Origin: JANLVJ01 sp031363945
Lineage (GTDB): Bacteria > Bacteroidota > Bacteroidia > Sphingobacteriales > Sphingobacteriaceae
Assembly (NCBI GenBank): GCA_031363945.1
Contig: JANLVJ010000013.1
Span: 62,001-126,000, forward strand
Direction of reading: 5' to 3'
DNA length: 64,000 nucleotides
Shown here: piece after piece, positions 35,590-44,223 of the stretch
Position numbering within the stretch: the stretch's first letter is position 1
Layout: each line of letters begins with the position of its first letter
The notes under the pieces: generated by a model
Databases searched by the model: none
What the model saw: only the letters and a program-made list of their open reading frames with translations
What the model was told of the DNA's origin: nothing
Position numbers and translations under genes: made by a program

Positions 35590-37287
35590 TTCAAATTGTA
35601 CAAAACTGGCCAGTTCTTTAATATACTCTTGACTAAAGTCAAATTTTATACCCGCTGTTTCATATACATCTTTAATCGAACAGGTATAACCCAAGCTTAA
35701 ACCAGCCTTATATTGCCCGAGTGTCTTTTCGGGATTCTCCATAAAGTTTTTCCAGACAGCAATCGCCCCAAGACCTGAAATGGCATACTCTATGTAGTAG
35801 AAAGGTACTTCAAATAGGTGAAGCTGCTTCTGCCAAAGGTTTGCTTTATAAATTTCAAATCCTGTAAAATCAACGAAACCACCTCCGAAACGATCATATA
35901 TCTCTACCCAAGCCTGGCATCTTTCTTCAGCAGTATGGTTATGATGGGTATAAATCCAGTTTTGAAAACAATCAATGGTCGCAACCCAGGGTAATGTTTT
36001 TAATGAATCGATCAGTTGCTCTTTTTTCGCTCGTCGCAGGTCGTCTGGATCAGCAAAAAATATATCCCAATACTTCATACTTATCAGCTCCATTGACATA
36101 GAAGCAAGTTCAGCTACTTCAGAGGGCAACTGTTTGAAGTCGTTTAATTCAAGATCACGATCTAAAAATGTTTGAACAGCATGACCACCTTCATGTACCA
36201 TAGTGGTAACATCTCTGAATGAGTCAGCCGCATTCATAAAAATAAAGGGAGCTCCTGTTTCTGCAAGCGGGTAATTATAACCACCAGGCGCTTTACCCAT
36301 TCTTGATTCAACATCAAATAGGTTACCTTCTTTCATGGTCCTGAGGCATTCACCAAACCAGGGGTCAAGTTTGTCAAAAACAGTTATCGACTTTTCGATT
36401 AGATCTTTTCCTCCTGAGAATGGGCTCAGGGCCTCAAGACCAGCAGGGTCAACTTCTGTATCCCAGGGCTTTAGTACTTCAAGCCCCATTTTTATTTTTC
36501 TGTAATCAGCCAGTCGTTTTAAAATTGGCACAATTTCTTTTTCAATAGCATAGTGAAAGCGAATTGTATCATCTACGGTATAGTCAAATCGTCCAAGGGC
36601 AGAAAATGAGTAATCTCTAAAATTTGCGAACCCCGTATTTATTGCCACTTCGGTACGCAAACTGACAAGCCCCGAAAATAGGGTGTCCAAGGCATCTTTA
36701 TCTTTCAATCGGCGATCCGCAATTTTTGCAAAGGCTGATTCACGTTTGCTACGATCTGTATTTTTTAAAAAATTTGAAGCTTGCTCCAATGTATATTCCT
36801 GTCCGTTAAACTCAATACTCATAGAACCTGTTATAACGGCAAATTGCTGCTGTTCTAATTGTAACTGTGTATGGATAGGGATATTCTGCTCCCTGTATAA
36901 TTCTATTTCCTGGCGGGTGCGCCTCAGGAATATGGCATAAGGTCTTTTATCGAGCTGAATGCTGAAGGGTGAACCGATTAATTTTTTATTGAGCAGGTCT
37001 GAGAAAGGAGCCAGTTTTGGTTCTATTTCCGTAGCAAAATAATGAAAATCATCACGGTAAATAGCACTTTCTGTATTAGTTGACATCCTGATATATCTCC
37101 AGGCAAAATTTTCTTCTAGATAAGATTCGATTTCGCTTTTATCTTTCAACCAGATTTTTAACGCAGAGAGTGATCCAAGCTCTCTTTTGACGAGTTCATC
37201 GAAATAAACGGATAGGGAAGGCCAGTCGCAATTTTCAAGGTTTTTGAGGTAATTACGTTTTATGGGTTTTAGAGAAAGAGTTTTCAT
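35572..37287 (-). CDS. M3-family oligoendopeptidase (PepF-like)
   Basis: This is a 571-residue cytoplasmic zinc peptidase of family M3 that degrades short peptides. The zinc site is MVHEGGHAVQTFL with a downstream Glu in ELASMSMELISM. The IEYAISGLGAIAVW segment near the end is typical of the PepF group. Length is normal. It overlaps the upstream prenyltransferase gene by four bases and ends inside the PAP2 gene, convergent with it. Confidence 0.92.
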   Translation of the reverse strand: MKTLSLKPIKRNYLKNLENCDWPSLSVYFDELVKRELGSLSALKIWLKDKSEIESYLEENFAWRYIRMSTNTESAIYRDDFHYFATEIEPKLAPFSDLLNKKLIGSPFSIQLDKRPYAIFLRRTRQEIELYREQNIPIHTQLQLEQQQFAVITGSMSIEFNGQEYTLEQASNFLKNTDRSKRESAFAKIADRRLKDKDALDTLFSGLVSLRTEVAINTGFANFRDYSFSALGRFDYTVDDTIRFHYAIEKEIVPILKRLADYRKIKMGLEVLKPWDTEVDPAGLEALSPFSGGKDLIEKSITVFDKLDPWFGECLRTMKEGNLFDVESRMGKAPGGYNYPLAETGAPFIFMNAADSFRDVTTMVHEGGHAVQTFLDRDLELNDFKQLPSEVAELASMSMELISMKYWDIFFADPDDLRRAKKEQLIDSLKTLPWVATIDCFQNWIYTHHNHTAEERCQAWVEIYDRFGGGFVDFTGFEIYKANLWQKQLHLFEVPFYYIEYAISGLGAIAVWKNFMENPEKTLGQYKAGLSLGYTCSIKDVYETAGIKFDFSQEYIKELASFVQFELDKLL

Positions 37288-38141
37288 AAGATTATATGAA
37301 CAAAATGATCAGCCATAAAAAAGAGCGCAAATACCACACTGGCAATACCATTCATGGTGAAAAAAGCCAGATTTAGTCGGCTTAAATCGTTAGGCTTCAC
37401 CAATGTATGCTGATAAATAAGTAAGAAGGAATAAACAAGTACGCCTAGCCAGTAAAATAAGCCCAGATCTGCATGTAGTCCGGCAATGATTACCAGTATG
37501 GCTGAACAGATATGTAAAAACCGGGAAAGTTTCAATGCATTAACACGACCAATAGTAGCAGGAATTGAGAACAGCTTTTCACCTATATCAAAATCAGCAT
37601 CTGGAAGTGCATATAGAATATCGAAGCCACTGACCCAGCTCAGTACTGCCAGTGAAAATAAAACAGGCTCAAGGGCGAAATGACCACTTATTACCAGATA
37701 AGCTCCAATAGGTGCCAGTGATAGCCCCAGTCCCAGTATGAAATGACAAAGCGCAGTAAATCTTTTCGTAAGACTATAACCAAGAACCACAGTAAGCGCA
37801 ACAGGCGATAGCTCAAAGCATAATTTATTTATGAAATAAGTGCTGGCTATAAAAGCAATACTACATCCGATCGTAAGTATCAGGGCTGACCTGGCAGATA
37901 CCAGACCTGCGGGTATTTCTCTCAATTTTGTTCTTGGATTTCGGGCATCATAATTTCTGTCTGCAAACCTGTTAAAAGCCATTGCTGCACTTCTCGCAAA
38001 AACCATACATGCCAGCATCAGGAAAAACTTTTCAGGATTGAAAGAAGCGTTTTTATTACTAGCAAGAAAAAATCCGATTATGGCAAATGGAAGAGCAAAA
38101 ATGCTGTGTGAAAACTTAATCAGGGAAAAATATTTATTCAT
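37284..38141 (-). CDS. UbiA-family prenyltransferase, possibly MqnP
   Basis: This is a 285-residue membrane enzyme with about eight helices. The first Asp-rich motif is NRFADRNYDARNPRT, followed by REIPAGLVS. The second is DILYALPDADFDIG. These bind the magnesium-diphosphate of a prenyl donor. It would usually be labelled 4-hydroxybenzoate prenyltransferase, but Bacteroidota make menaquinone and not ubiquinone. The ARNPRT and PAGLVS form is what I recall from MqnP, the prenyltransferase of the futalosine route. MenG/UbiE is encoded 0.7 kb away. The pathway assignment is inference. It overlaps pepF by four bases and follows engB by five. Confidence 0.85.
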   Translation of the reverse strand: MNKYFSLIKFSHSIFALPFAIIGFFLASNKNASFNPEKFFLMLACMVFARSAAMAFNRFADRNYDARNPRTKLREIPAGLVSARSALILTIGCSIAFIASTYFINKLCFELSPVALTVVLGYSLTKRFTALCHFILGLGLSLAPIGAYLVISGHFALEPVLFSLAVLSWVSGFDILYALPDADFDIGEKLFSIPATIGRVNALKLSRFLHICSAILVIIAGLHADLGLFYWLGVLVYSFLLIYQHTLVKPNDLSRLNLAFFTMNGIASVVFALFFMADHFVHIIL

Positions 38142-38146
38142 CTAAA

Positions 38147-38758
38147 TTATTCGTTGGCGTCAGCAAAGACCAAGTTACTTTGTTCGATAAAGGCGAGAAT
38201 TTCATCACGACCGTCAAACTTCTCTGCAGAACTCACAAAAACGGGTGGCAATAATTCCCATTGTTTAAGCAGTTCCGTTTTAAACAGCTCTGTATTTAAG
38301 ATTGTTTGGCGTTTGCTTAGTTTATCAGTTTTAGTAAAAACGAGTACAAATGGAACATTATTTTCTCCCAGCCAGGTTATAAATTCAAGGTCGATTTTTT
38401 GTGGCGGCAGACGGGAATCAATAAGCTGAAAAACATATTGCAGGTTTGTTCTGTTTCTGAGGTATTCAAGGGTTACACTATTCCATTTACTTCTTGATGT
38501 TTTAGAAGCCTTGGCAAATCCATATCCTGGTAAATCACATAGATACCAGCAATTGTTTATTTTAAAATGATTTACAAGTTGCGTTTTACCTGGAGTCTGG
38601 GAAGTCTTAGCAAGACCTTTCTTGCCTGTAAGCATATTTATCAATGATGATTTCCCAACATTTGAGCGCCCAATGAATGCATATTCAGGGTAAATTGAGT
38701 CGGGTAAGCTATCAATTTTTGCATTACTCGTTAAAAATTCAGCAGATTTGATGATCAC
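38147..38758 (-). CDS. engB: ribosome biogenesis GTPase EngB/YsxC
   Basis: This 203-residue TRAFAC-class GTPase is needed for 50S subunit assembly. The G1 loop is GRSNVGKSSLI at 30-40, G3 is DLPGYGFA, and G4 is FTKTDKLS. The switch-I segment TSQTPGKTQ is also intact. It is the first gene of a minus-strand run with the prenyltransferase and pepF, and it is divergent from ubiE. Confidence 0.97.
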   Translation of the reverse strand: MIIKSAEFLTSNAKIDSLPDSIYPEYAFIGRSNVGKSSLINMLTGKKGLAKTSQTPGKTQLVNHFKINNCWYLCDLPGYGFAKASKTSRSKWNSVTLEYLRNRTNLQYVFQLIDSRLPPQKIDLEFITWLGENNVPFVLVFTKTDKLSKRQTILNTELFKTELLKQWELLPPVFVSSAEKFDGRDEILAFIEQSNLVFADANE

Positions 38759-38822
38759 ACCGTAAAACTAGTGAATAATTAAGCAAGTAGAGACATGGCA
38801 AAATCTCTTATATTTACATCAC

Positions 38823-39551
38823 ATGGATTCTCCTATTACCCCATATCAGCACAGTTCAGCTGGCAAGAAAGAGCAGGTTGCCAGTATGTTTAACCGTATA
38901 GCTGTCAGATATGATTTTCTCAATCATTTCCTTTCCCTTGGAATTGATAAAATCTGGCGTCGGAAGGCCATCAGCGAATTTACAGAAACAATGCCTGTAA
39001 CGTTACTGGATCTGGCAACGGGTACTGGTGATTTAGGTTTTGATGCTCTCAAAAGAAGCAATATTAAGGTAGTAGGTATTGATATTTCAGCAAATATGCT
39101 TGAACTAGCCGATAAAAAAATTAAAATTGCAGGTCTTGAACACCGTTTTTCTGTAGAGTTGGGCGATTCTGAAAATTTGACTTTTGCAGATAATTCATTT
39201 GATGGTGTTATGGCGGCTTTTGGGGTTAGAAATTTTGAAAATCTTGAAAAAGGACTGTCAGAAATGTACAGGGTTTTAAAACCTGGGTCTAAGGCTGTAA
39301 TTCTTGAGTTCTCACAGCCAACACTCTTTCCGTTTCGTCAGATTTACCTGATTTATTTTAAATATATTCTTCCTTTTTTGGGTAGCAAGGTATCCAGGGA
39401 TAGAGAAGCATATTCCTATTTGCATCGTTCAGTAGTAAATTTTCCAGATGGAAAACTTTTTGTAAGTCTTCTTGAAACTGCTGGTTTTACCCATACTAAG
39501 CATACTCCTTTGTCGTTAGGTATCTGCACAATTTATACTGGTTTAAAGTAA
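38823..39551 (+). CDS. ubiE: demethylmenaquinone methyltransferase
   Basis: This 242-residue SAM-dependent enzyme catalyses the last step of menaquinone synthesis. The sequence FNRIAVRYDFLNHFLSLGID and the SAM loop LDLATGTGDLG are typical of UbiE/MenG, as are AAFGVRNFENLEKGL and PGSKAVILEFSQP. In this phylum the substrate is demethylmenaquinone. A TATATTTA box (one mismatch to the -7 consensus) lies just upstream. porT follows after 14 bases, a pairing I recall as conserved in Bacteroidota. Confidence 0.95.
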   Translation: MDSPITPYQHSSAGKKEQVASMFNRIAVRYDFLNHFLSLGIDKIWRRKAISEFTETMPVTLLDLATGTGDLGFDALKRSNIKVVGIDISANMLELADKKIKIAGLEHRFSVELGDSENLTFADNSFDGVMAAFGVRNFENLEKGLSEMYRVLKPGSKAVILEFSQPTLFPFRQIYLIYFKYILPFLGSKVSRDREAYSYLHRSVVNFPDGKLFVSLLETAGFTHTKHTPLSLGICTIYTGLK

Positions 39552-39565
39552 GCCAACAATCAAAT

Positions 39566-40324
39566 ATGTCTCTTAAATTCCCTATTCTACTTATAATTCT
39601 ATGTCTGCCATTAATCTCCATGGCTCAATGGAATACAGGAGGCGATATTGATGCTCCGGCCATTCATTTTGGTTTTCAGTTAGGGGCAAACACAAATTCT
39701 TTTACCGTATTAAAAAAACCAAATTTTCAGGATTTTACAATTAATTCAGCCGGGCGCAATGGTGATGTGGCTTCAGGTAGGTTACAGGTAGTTCAAGCAA
39801 GATTCACCACCGGATTTCATCTTGGACTGGTTGCAAATCTGCGTTTAAATGATAACCTGGATTTTCGATTTACTCCTGATGTGAACTTCGCCGACCGCAC
39901 CCTTGCTTATGGTTATGCTACATTGGCAACAAATGCGAAGTATAAAAATCCGATTGTCAAGACTATTTCTTCAACTTATCTTGATTTTCCATTTTTGCTA
40001 AAGTTTAAATCAGACCGAAAAGGTAATATCCGGTCTTATATTATTGGAGGTCTCCAATATTCTCATGATATTGTTCCAAAGAAAAAAACAGATGATACGG
40101 GTCTTGATGCTGTCGACAAGCTTGTAAAAATGAATACAGACATTATATCCTATAAAGTAGGCGTAGGTGTTGATTTTTACTACGAATACTTTAAAATGTC
40201 TCCTGAATTATCAATTACCAATGGCTTAACGAATGGTCTTGATAGATCAAATGTTAATGCTTTTTCGAATCCCTTGTCGCGTCTGTATCCTACAGCAATC
40301 ATGTTCACGCTTTATTTTGAATAA
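39566..40324 (+). CDS. porT: type IX secretion protein PorT
   Basis: This 252-residue outer-membrane barrel protein has a signal peptide (residues 1-20, ending SMA). The body alternates strands such as FRFTPDVNFADRTLAYGY, YLDFPFLLKFKSDRKGN and YKVGVGVDFYYEYFKM, and ends in an aromatic residue pair (LYFE). Position directly after ubiE, length and these segments fit PorT/SprT, which T9SS export needs. It overlaps nothing, and an SDR gene follows after five bases. Without a profile search it could also be a general PorT-like barrel. Confidence 0.8.
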   Translation: MSLKFPILLIILCLPLISMAQWNTGGDIDAPAIHFGFQLGANTNSFTVLKKPNFQDFTINSAGRNGDVASGRLQVVQARFTTGFHLGLVANLRLNDNLDFRFTPDVNFADRTLAYGYATLATNAKYKNPIVKTISSTYLDFPFLLKFKSDRKGNIRSYIIGGLQYSHDIVPKKKTDDTGLDAVDKLVKMNTDIISYKVGVGVDFYYEYFKMSPELSITNGLTNGLDRSNVNAFSNPLSRLYPTAIMFTLYFE

Positions 40325-40329
40325 ATTTT

Positions 40330-41097
40330 ATGAGTCGTATTATTTTTATATCTGGTGCCAGTTCTGGAATTGGTAAAGCATGCGCCGAATTATTTGCCGA
40401 GAATAACTACCAGATTATTTTAAACGGGAGAAGAGGTGAATTACTTGATACGCTTAAAAATGACCTCGAAAATAGGTTCAATGCCAGTGTTATCATTTGT
40501 GTAGCAGATGTTGCAGATCAACTGGCCTTGAGAAAGGCTCTTGATGATTTGCCAAAGGAGTGGCAATCAATAGATATTTTATTGAATAATGCAGGGAAAG
40601 CTCTGGGGTTAAGTCCTGTTTTTGAAGGTGATACGTCGCAATGGGATAGCATGATAGACACAAATATTAAGGGCTTACTCTATCTGACACGAGAAATTAC
40701 TCCAGGAATGGTAAACCGAAAATCTGGTCATGTAATTAATATAGGTTCTACTGCAGGTAAACAAGCTTATCCCAATGGTAATGTATATGCCGCTACAAAA
40801 GCTGCTGTATCATCACTCACAGAGGGTATGCGCATAGATATGCTTCCTTTTGGCATTCATGTGACACTTATTAATCCGGGAGCAGTAGAAACAGAATTTT
40901 CAACTGTCAGGTTCTCTGGAGATACAATAAAGGCTGCACATGTCTATGATGGCTTCCAACCACTGCATGCCAGTGACATTGCCGAAACTGTATTTTTTGC
41001 TGCCAGCAGACCAGCTCATGTAAATATTGCTGAAATAACTGTTGTACCAAATGCTCAGGCCAGTTCGCTTGTTATTTACAAAGTTCTTAACCAATAA
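40330..41097 (+). CDS. short-chain dehydrogenase/reductase (YdfG-like)
   Basis: This 255-residue NADP-type Rossmann enzyme shows the cofactor loop GASSGIGKA (9-17), NNAG at 86-89 and the catalytic Ser140, Tyr153 and Lys157 in YAATKAAV. Asn-Gly-Arg-Arg (residues 32-35) after the second strand suggests NADP. The closest described relatives are the YdfG-type 3-hydroxy acid dehydrogenases. It is five bases from porT and 30 from the YqeY gene. Confidence 0.9.
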   Translation: MSRIIFISGASSGIGKACAELFAENNYQIILNGRRGELLDTLKNDLENRFNASVIICVADVADQLALRKALDDLPKEWQSIDILLNNAGKALGLSPVFEGDTSQWDSMIDTNIKGLLYLTREITPGMVNRKSGHVINIGSTAGKQAYPNGNVYAATKAAVSSLTEGMRIDMLPFGIHVTLINPGAVETEFSTVRFSGDTIKAAHVYDGFQPLHASDIAETVFFAASRPAHVNIAEITVVPNAQASSLVIYKVLNQ

Positions 41098-41127
41098 TTT
41101 TTCTCGGGTTTACCTATAAAAACTGCT

Positions 41128-41583
41128 ATGAGTCTAATAACACTAATTGATACAGATATAAAGACAGCGCTGCTTTCAAGAGATCAGGCCAGTCTGCGTG
41201 CATTGCGTGCAGTGAAAACAGCTTTACTCCTTGCTCGTACAGAAAAGGGTGCTGCCGAAGAGACTTCACCAGACACTGAATTGAAAATTCTTCAAAAACA
41301 AATTAAGCAGCGTAAAGAATCGGCAGAAATTTATCATGCCCAGAATCGTGCTGATCTTGCAACTATTGAAGAAGAGGAGCTCGAAGTAATTGAAAAGTAC
41401 GTTCCTAAGCAATTAAATTCAGCTGAAATTGAAATAGAACTAAGTAGGCTAATTTATGAATCTGGTGCTATTTCTATAAAAGATCTGGGTAAACTTATGA
41501 CCCTGGCAACCAGTCATTTTGCAGGTAAAGCAGAGAATAAGATTATAGCTGAACTCGCAAAAAAAATGCTTTCTCAAAAATAA
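41128..41583 (+). CDS. GatB/YqeY domain protein
   Basis: This is a 151-residue stand-alone YqeY protein, related to the tail domain of the amidotransferase subunit GatB that binds tRNA. Characteristic parts are LRALRAVKTALL, KQIKQRKESAEIYHAQNR and the GKAENKIIAELAKKML end. It may act in tRNA-dependent amidation or have another role. It lies 30 bases after the SDR gene. Confidence 0.92.
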   Translation: MSLITLIDTDIKTALLSRDQASLRALRAVKTALLLARTEKGAAEETSPDTELKILQKQIKQRKESAEIYHAQNRADLATIEEEELEVIEKYVPKQLNSAEIEIELSRLIYESGAISIKDLGKLMTLATSHFAGKAENKIIAELAKKMLSQK

Positions 41584-41645
41584 GAAGGCTTTTAGGGGCA
41601 TAGGAATAAATAAATGCTAAAACCTGCATTGTTGGTTTAAAGCAA

Positions 41646-41653
41646 TATATTTG
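41646..41653 (+). promoter_or_regulatory. -7 promoter element of the alpha/beta hydrolase gene
   Basis: TATATTTG is a perfect TAnnTTTG element, 17 bases before the ATG at 41671. TTG triplets upstream are only 11-14 bases away, closer than usual. Confidence 0.5.
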
Positions 41654-41670
41654 AGAAAACATAAAAGAAA

Positions 41671-42447
41671 ATGGAGTTCAGGCTTCGGGAAGAAAACGGC
41701 TTTAAATACCTCGAAAGAGGCGAGGGTAGAGTTTTCCTGCTACTTCATGGTTTATTTGGTGCGCTGAGTAATTTTGAGCACGTAATTGAACAATTTTCAG
41801 GTGATTTTCGGGTAATTATCCCGATAATGCCAGTTCATGAGCTGACTCTACTTAAATCGAACGTAAAAAATCTAACTAAATTCATACAAAAGTTCGTTGC
41901 TTTCAAAGAACTTGATGACATGATTTTATTAGGTAATTCTTTGGGGGGCCATGTTGCGTTATTGTATACACTTGCAAATCCTGAAAAAGTACATTCTCTA
42001 ATTCTTACGGGTAGTTCAGGTTTGTACGAAAATTCTTTCGGTGGATCATTTCCGAGAAGGGAGAATTATGAATACATCAAGGAGCGGGTTGAATTTACTT
42101 TCCATGATCCTAAAACAGCCAATAAAGAGCTTATTGACGAAGTCTACCAGCTTATTAATGACAGAAACAAGCTCATACGAATTCTTCATATGGCAAAATC
42201 TGCAATCAGGCATAGCTTGAGAGATCATCTTCCTGACATAAAGATTCCTGTTTCATTAATTTGGGGTCGGGAAGACCGGGTAACTCCTCCTGAAGTTGCT
42301 GAAGAATTTCACAGCTTGCTCCCTAATTCCCAGTTAAACTGGATAGATAATTGTGGTCATGCTCCTATGATGGAACAACCTGCAGAATTCAATGATTTGC
42401 TTGAGAAATTTATCAGAGGCATTAAAATGGATATCAATGTGAGCTAA
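41671..42447 (+). CDS. alpha/beta hydrolase
   Basis: This is a 258-residue cytoplasmic alpha/beta hydrolase. The oxyanion segment is LLHGLFGALSNF, the nucleophile elbow GNSLGGH carries the catalytic Ser, and the catalytic His is in DNCGHAPMMEQP. The acid is likely Asp in WGREDRVTPP. A cap of about 60 helical residues follows the elbow. The substrate is unknown. It starts a group with the CBS protein (19 bases on) and nadK. Confidence 0.92.
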   Translation: MEFRLREENGFKYLERGEGRVFLLLHGLFGALSNFEHVIEQFSGDFRVIIPIMPVHELTLLKSNVKNLTKFIQKFVAFKELDDMILLGNSLGGHVALLYTLANPEKVHSLILTGSSGLYENSFGGSFPRRENYEYIKERVEFTFHDPKTANKELIDEVYQLINDRNKLIRILHMAKSAIRHSLRDHLPDIKIPVSLIWGREDRVTPPEVAEEFHSLLPNSQLNWIDNCGHAPMMEQPAEFNDLLEKFIRGIKMDINVS

Positions 42448-42466
42448 TCCCTTTAATTAAACGAAC

Positions 42467-43132
42467 ATGCTGGCAATTGATATAGTTAGTGTTAATTTAT
42501 TACCCGTTCATCCTGCTGACAATCTGAAGCTGGCATATCAGCGGATGCAAGAATTCCATGTATGTCACCTACCTATTGTAGATGATAAAGGGCTGCTACT
42601 TGGTGTGATTTCCGAAAAGGATATTCTTGATAATACTGATCTTGAGCAAACTGTATCAACCATCCGCATATCTTTACTATTGTCATTCGTGTACGATCAC
42701 CAGCATTTTTTTGATGTACTAACCATCATGTCAGACCAGAAACTCAGCATGGTTCCTGTGGTTGATCTGCAAAAGAATTATCAGGGTTGTGTGACCCAGC
42801 GTGCCTTACTTGAATACTGCTCATTACTAACGTCTGCAAGTCAACCCGGTGGCATAATCATACTTGAAATGAGCGAGCGTGACCTCTCAATGTCAGAAAT
42901 TGCTAAAATTGTAGAGTCAAATAATGCCCGCATTTTAAGTTATTTTACCGAATCGGTAGGAGACACAAGCCAGGTTCTTCTTACACTTAAACTTAACAAA
43001 ACAGATATTTCAGCTATTTTGGCCACTTTTGATCGTTTTAATTACGTAGTAAGACTATCATTTCAACCTGACAATTTTAAGGATGATACTCAGGGCCGTT
43101 ATGAATCATTCATGAACTATCTCAATATGTAG
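42467..43132 (+). CDS. CBS-pair protein with C-terminal ACT-like domain
   Basis: This 221-residue protein has two CBS motifs in its first 125 residues (HLPIVDDKGLLLGVISEKD and SMVPVVDLQKNYQGCVTQ). A second half, GGIIILEMSERDLSMSEIAK, resembles an ACT fold. CBS pairs bind adenine nucleotides, so it probably senses energy or cofactor state. Its place just before nadK recurs in Bacteroidota as far as I recall, which suggests a link with NAD(P) metabolism, but the target is unknown. Confidence 0.82.
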   Translation: MLAIDIVSVNLLPVHPADNLKLAYQRMQEFHVCHLPIVDDKGLLLGVISEKDILDNTDLEQTVSTIRISLLLSFVYDHQHFFDVLTIMSDQKLSMVPVVDLQKNYQGCVTQRALLEYCSLLTSASQPGGIIILEMSERDLSMSEIAKIVESNNARILSYFTESVGDTSQVLLTLKLNKTDISAILATFDRFNYVVRLSFQPDNFKDDTQGRYESFMNYLNM

Positions 43133-43214
43133 GTTTAAACCGAAAAATTGAGGTATTTAGTAATGATTGTAAGAATCAGTGTAATTACTTCACCATAAAC
43201 CAGTATTATAATAA

Positions 43215-44096
43215 ATGAGATTAGCAATCTACGGGCGAACCTTTAACGATCAGGCCATTCCGTATGTACGGCAATTTTTTGACTTGCTTGAACGGTATAA
43301 TACAAGCTGCATCATTTACGATGAATTCAAGCTTTTTCTCGAAAAGCTAAAAATTGAGCTTCCACCTGCAGCTGTATTTTCAACAGCCGCAGAACTCTCA
43401 CTTGCCAAGGTCGACTGTTTACTGAGTCTTGGTGGTGACGGTACATTGCTTGATACGGTTAATTTAATCCGTGACAGTGGTCTCCCTGTTCTTGGTATAA
43501 ATCTGGGAAGACTTGGGTTTTTGGCAAGTATCAATAAAAATGACCTTGAACTGGCAATGCAACGCCTGCATGCCTTAGAATATACGATTGATAGTCGAAC
43601 CATGATCAGACTTGATTCCGACAAGCCTTTGTTTTCAGGCTTGAATTATGGTCTGAATGAGTGCACGATTCATAAAACTGATTCTTCTTCAATGATTATC
43701 GTTCATACCTATCTTGATAATGAATTTTTAAATTCTTACTGGGCTGATGGTCTCATTATTTCAACTCCTGCAGGCTCAACAGCTTATTCATTAAGTTGCG
43801 GTGGACCAATCGTTTTTCCTGGTTGCCAGAATTTTGTCATTACCCCAATTGCTCCTCATAATCTGAATGTAAGACCTCTTGTGATAAATGATGATCACGA
43901 ACTCAGTTTTGTCGTTGAGGGCCGGAAGTCACAATTTCTTGTGAGCCTTGATTCACGCACACAGGTTATTGATTCAGGAACATCTTTAAGGTTAAAGAAA
44001 GAAGATTTTAAACTAAATCTTCTCCGGCTGAATTCTGAAAACTACCTGACTACATTACGCGACAAACTGATGTGGGGACTTGATTCAAGAAATTAA
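43215..44096 (+). CDS. nadK: NAD kinase
   Basis: This enzyme phosphorylates NAD to NADP with ATP or polyphosphate. The 293 residues carry GGDGTLLD (73-80), the NLGRLGFLA segment, NECTIHK and SPAG-type loop STPAGSTAYSLSCGGP. All active-site motifs are intact and the length is usual. It is 82 bases downstream of the CBS protein and likely in the same unit. Confidence 0.97.
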   Translation: MRLAIYGRTFNDQAIPYVRQFFDLLERYNTSCIIYDEFKLFLEKLKIELPPAAVFSTAAELSLAKVDCLLSLGGDGTLLDTVNLIRDSGLPVLGINLGRLGFLASINKNDLELAMQRLHALEYTIDSRTMIRLDSDKPLFSGLNYGLNECTIHKTDSSSMIIVHTYLDNEFLNSYWADGLIISTPAGSTAYSLSCGGPIVFPGCQNFVITPIAPHNLNVRPLVINDDHELSFVVEGRKSQFLVSLDSRTQVIDSGTSLRLKKEDFKLNLLRLNSENYLTTLRDKLMWGLDSRN

Positions 44097-44223
44097 CCTA
44101 TTAACCTTCATTTAAATACTTTCTTATCTAATTGAGCGTTTCCGAAATACTCTGTTTGTGAAGAATGCCGGGCAACCTCAATTTCCTTGAAAACGCTTCA
44201 TTAAATTATACTAATTTCCAGAA

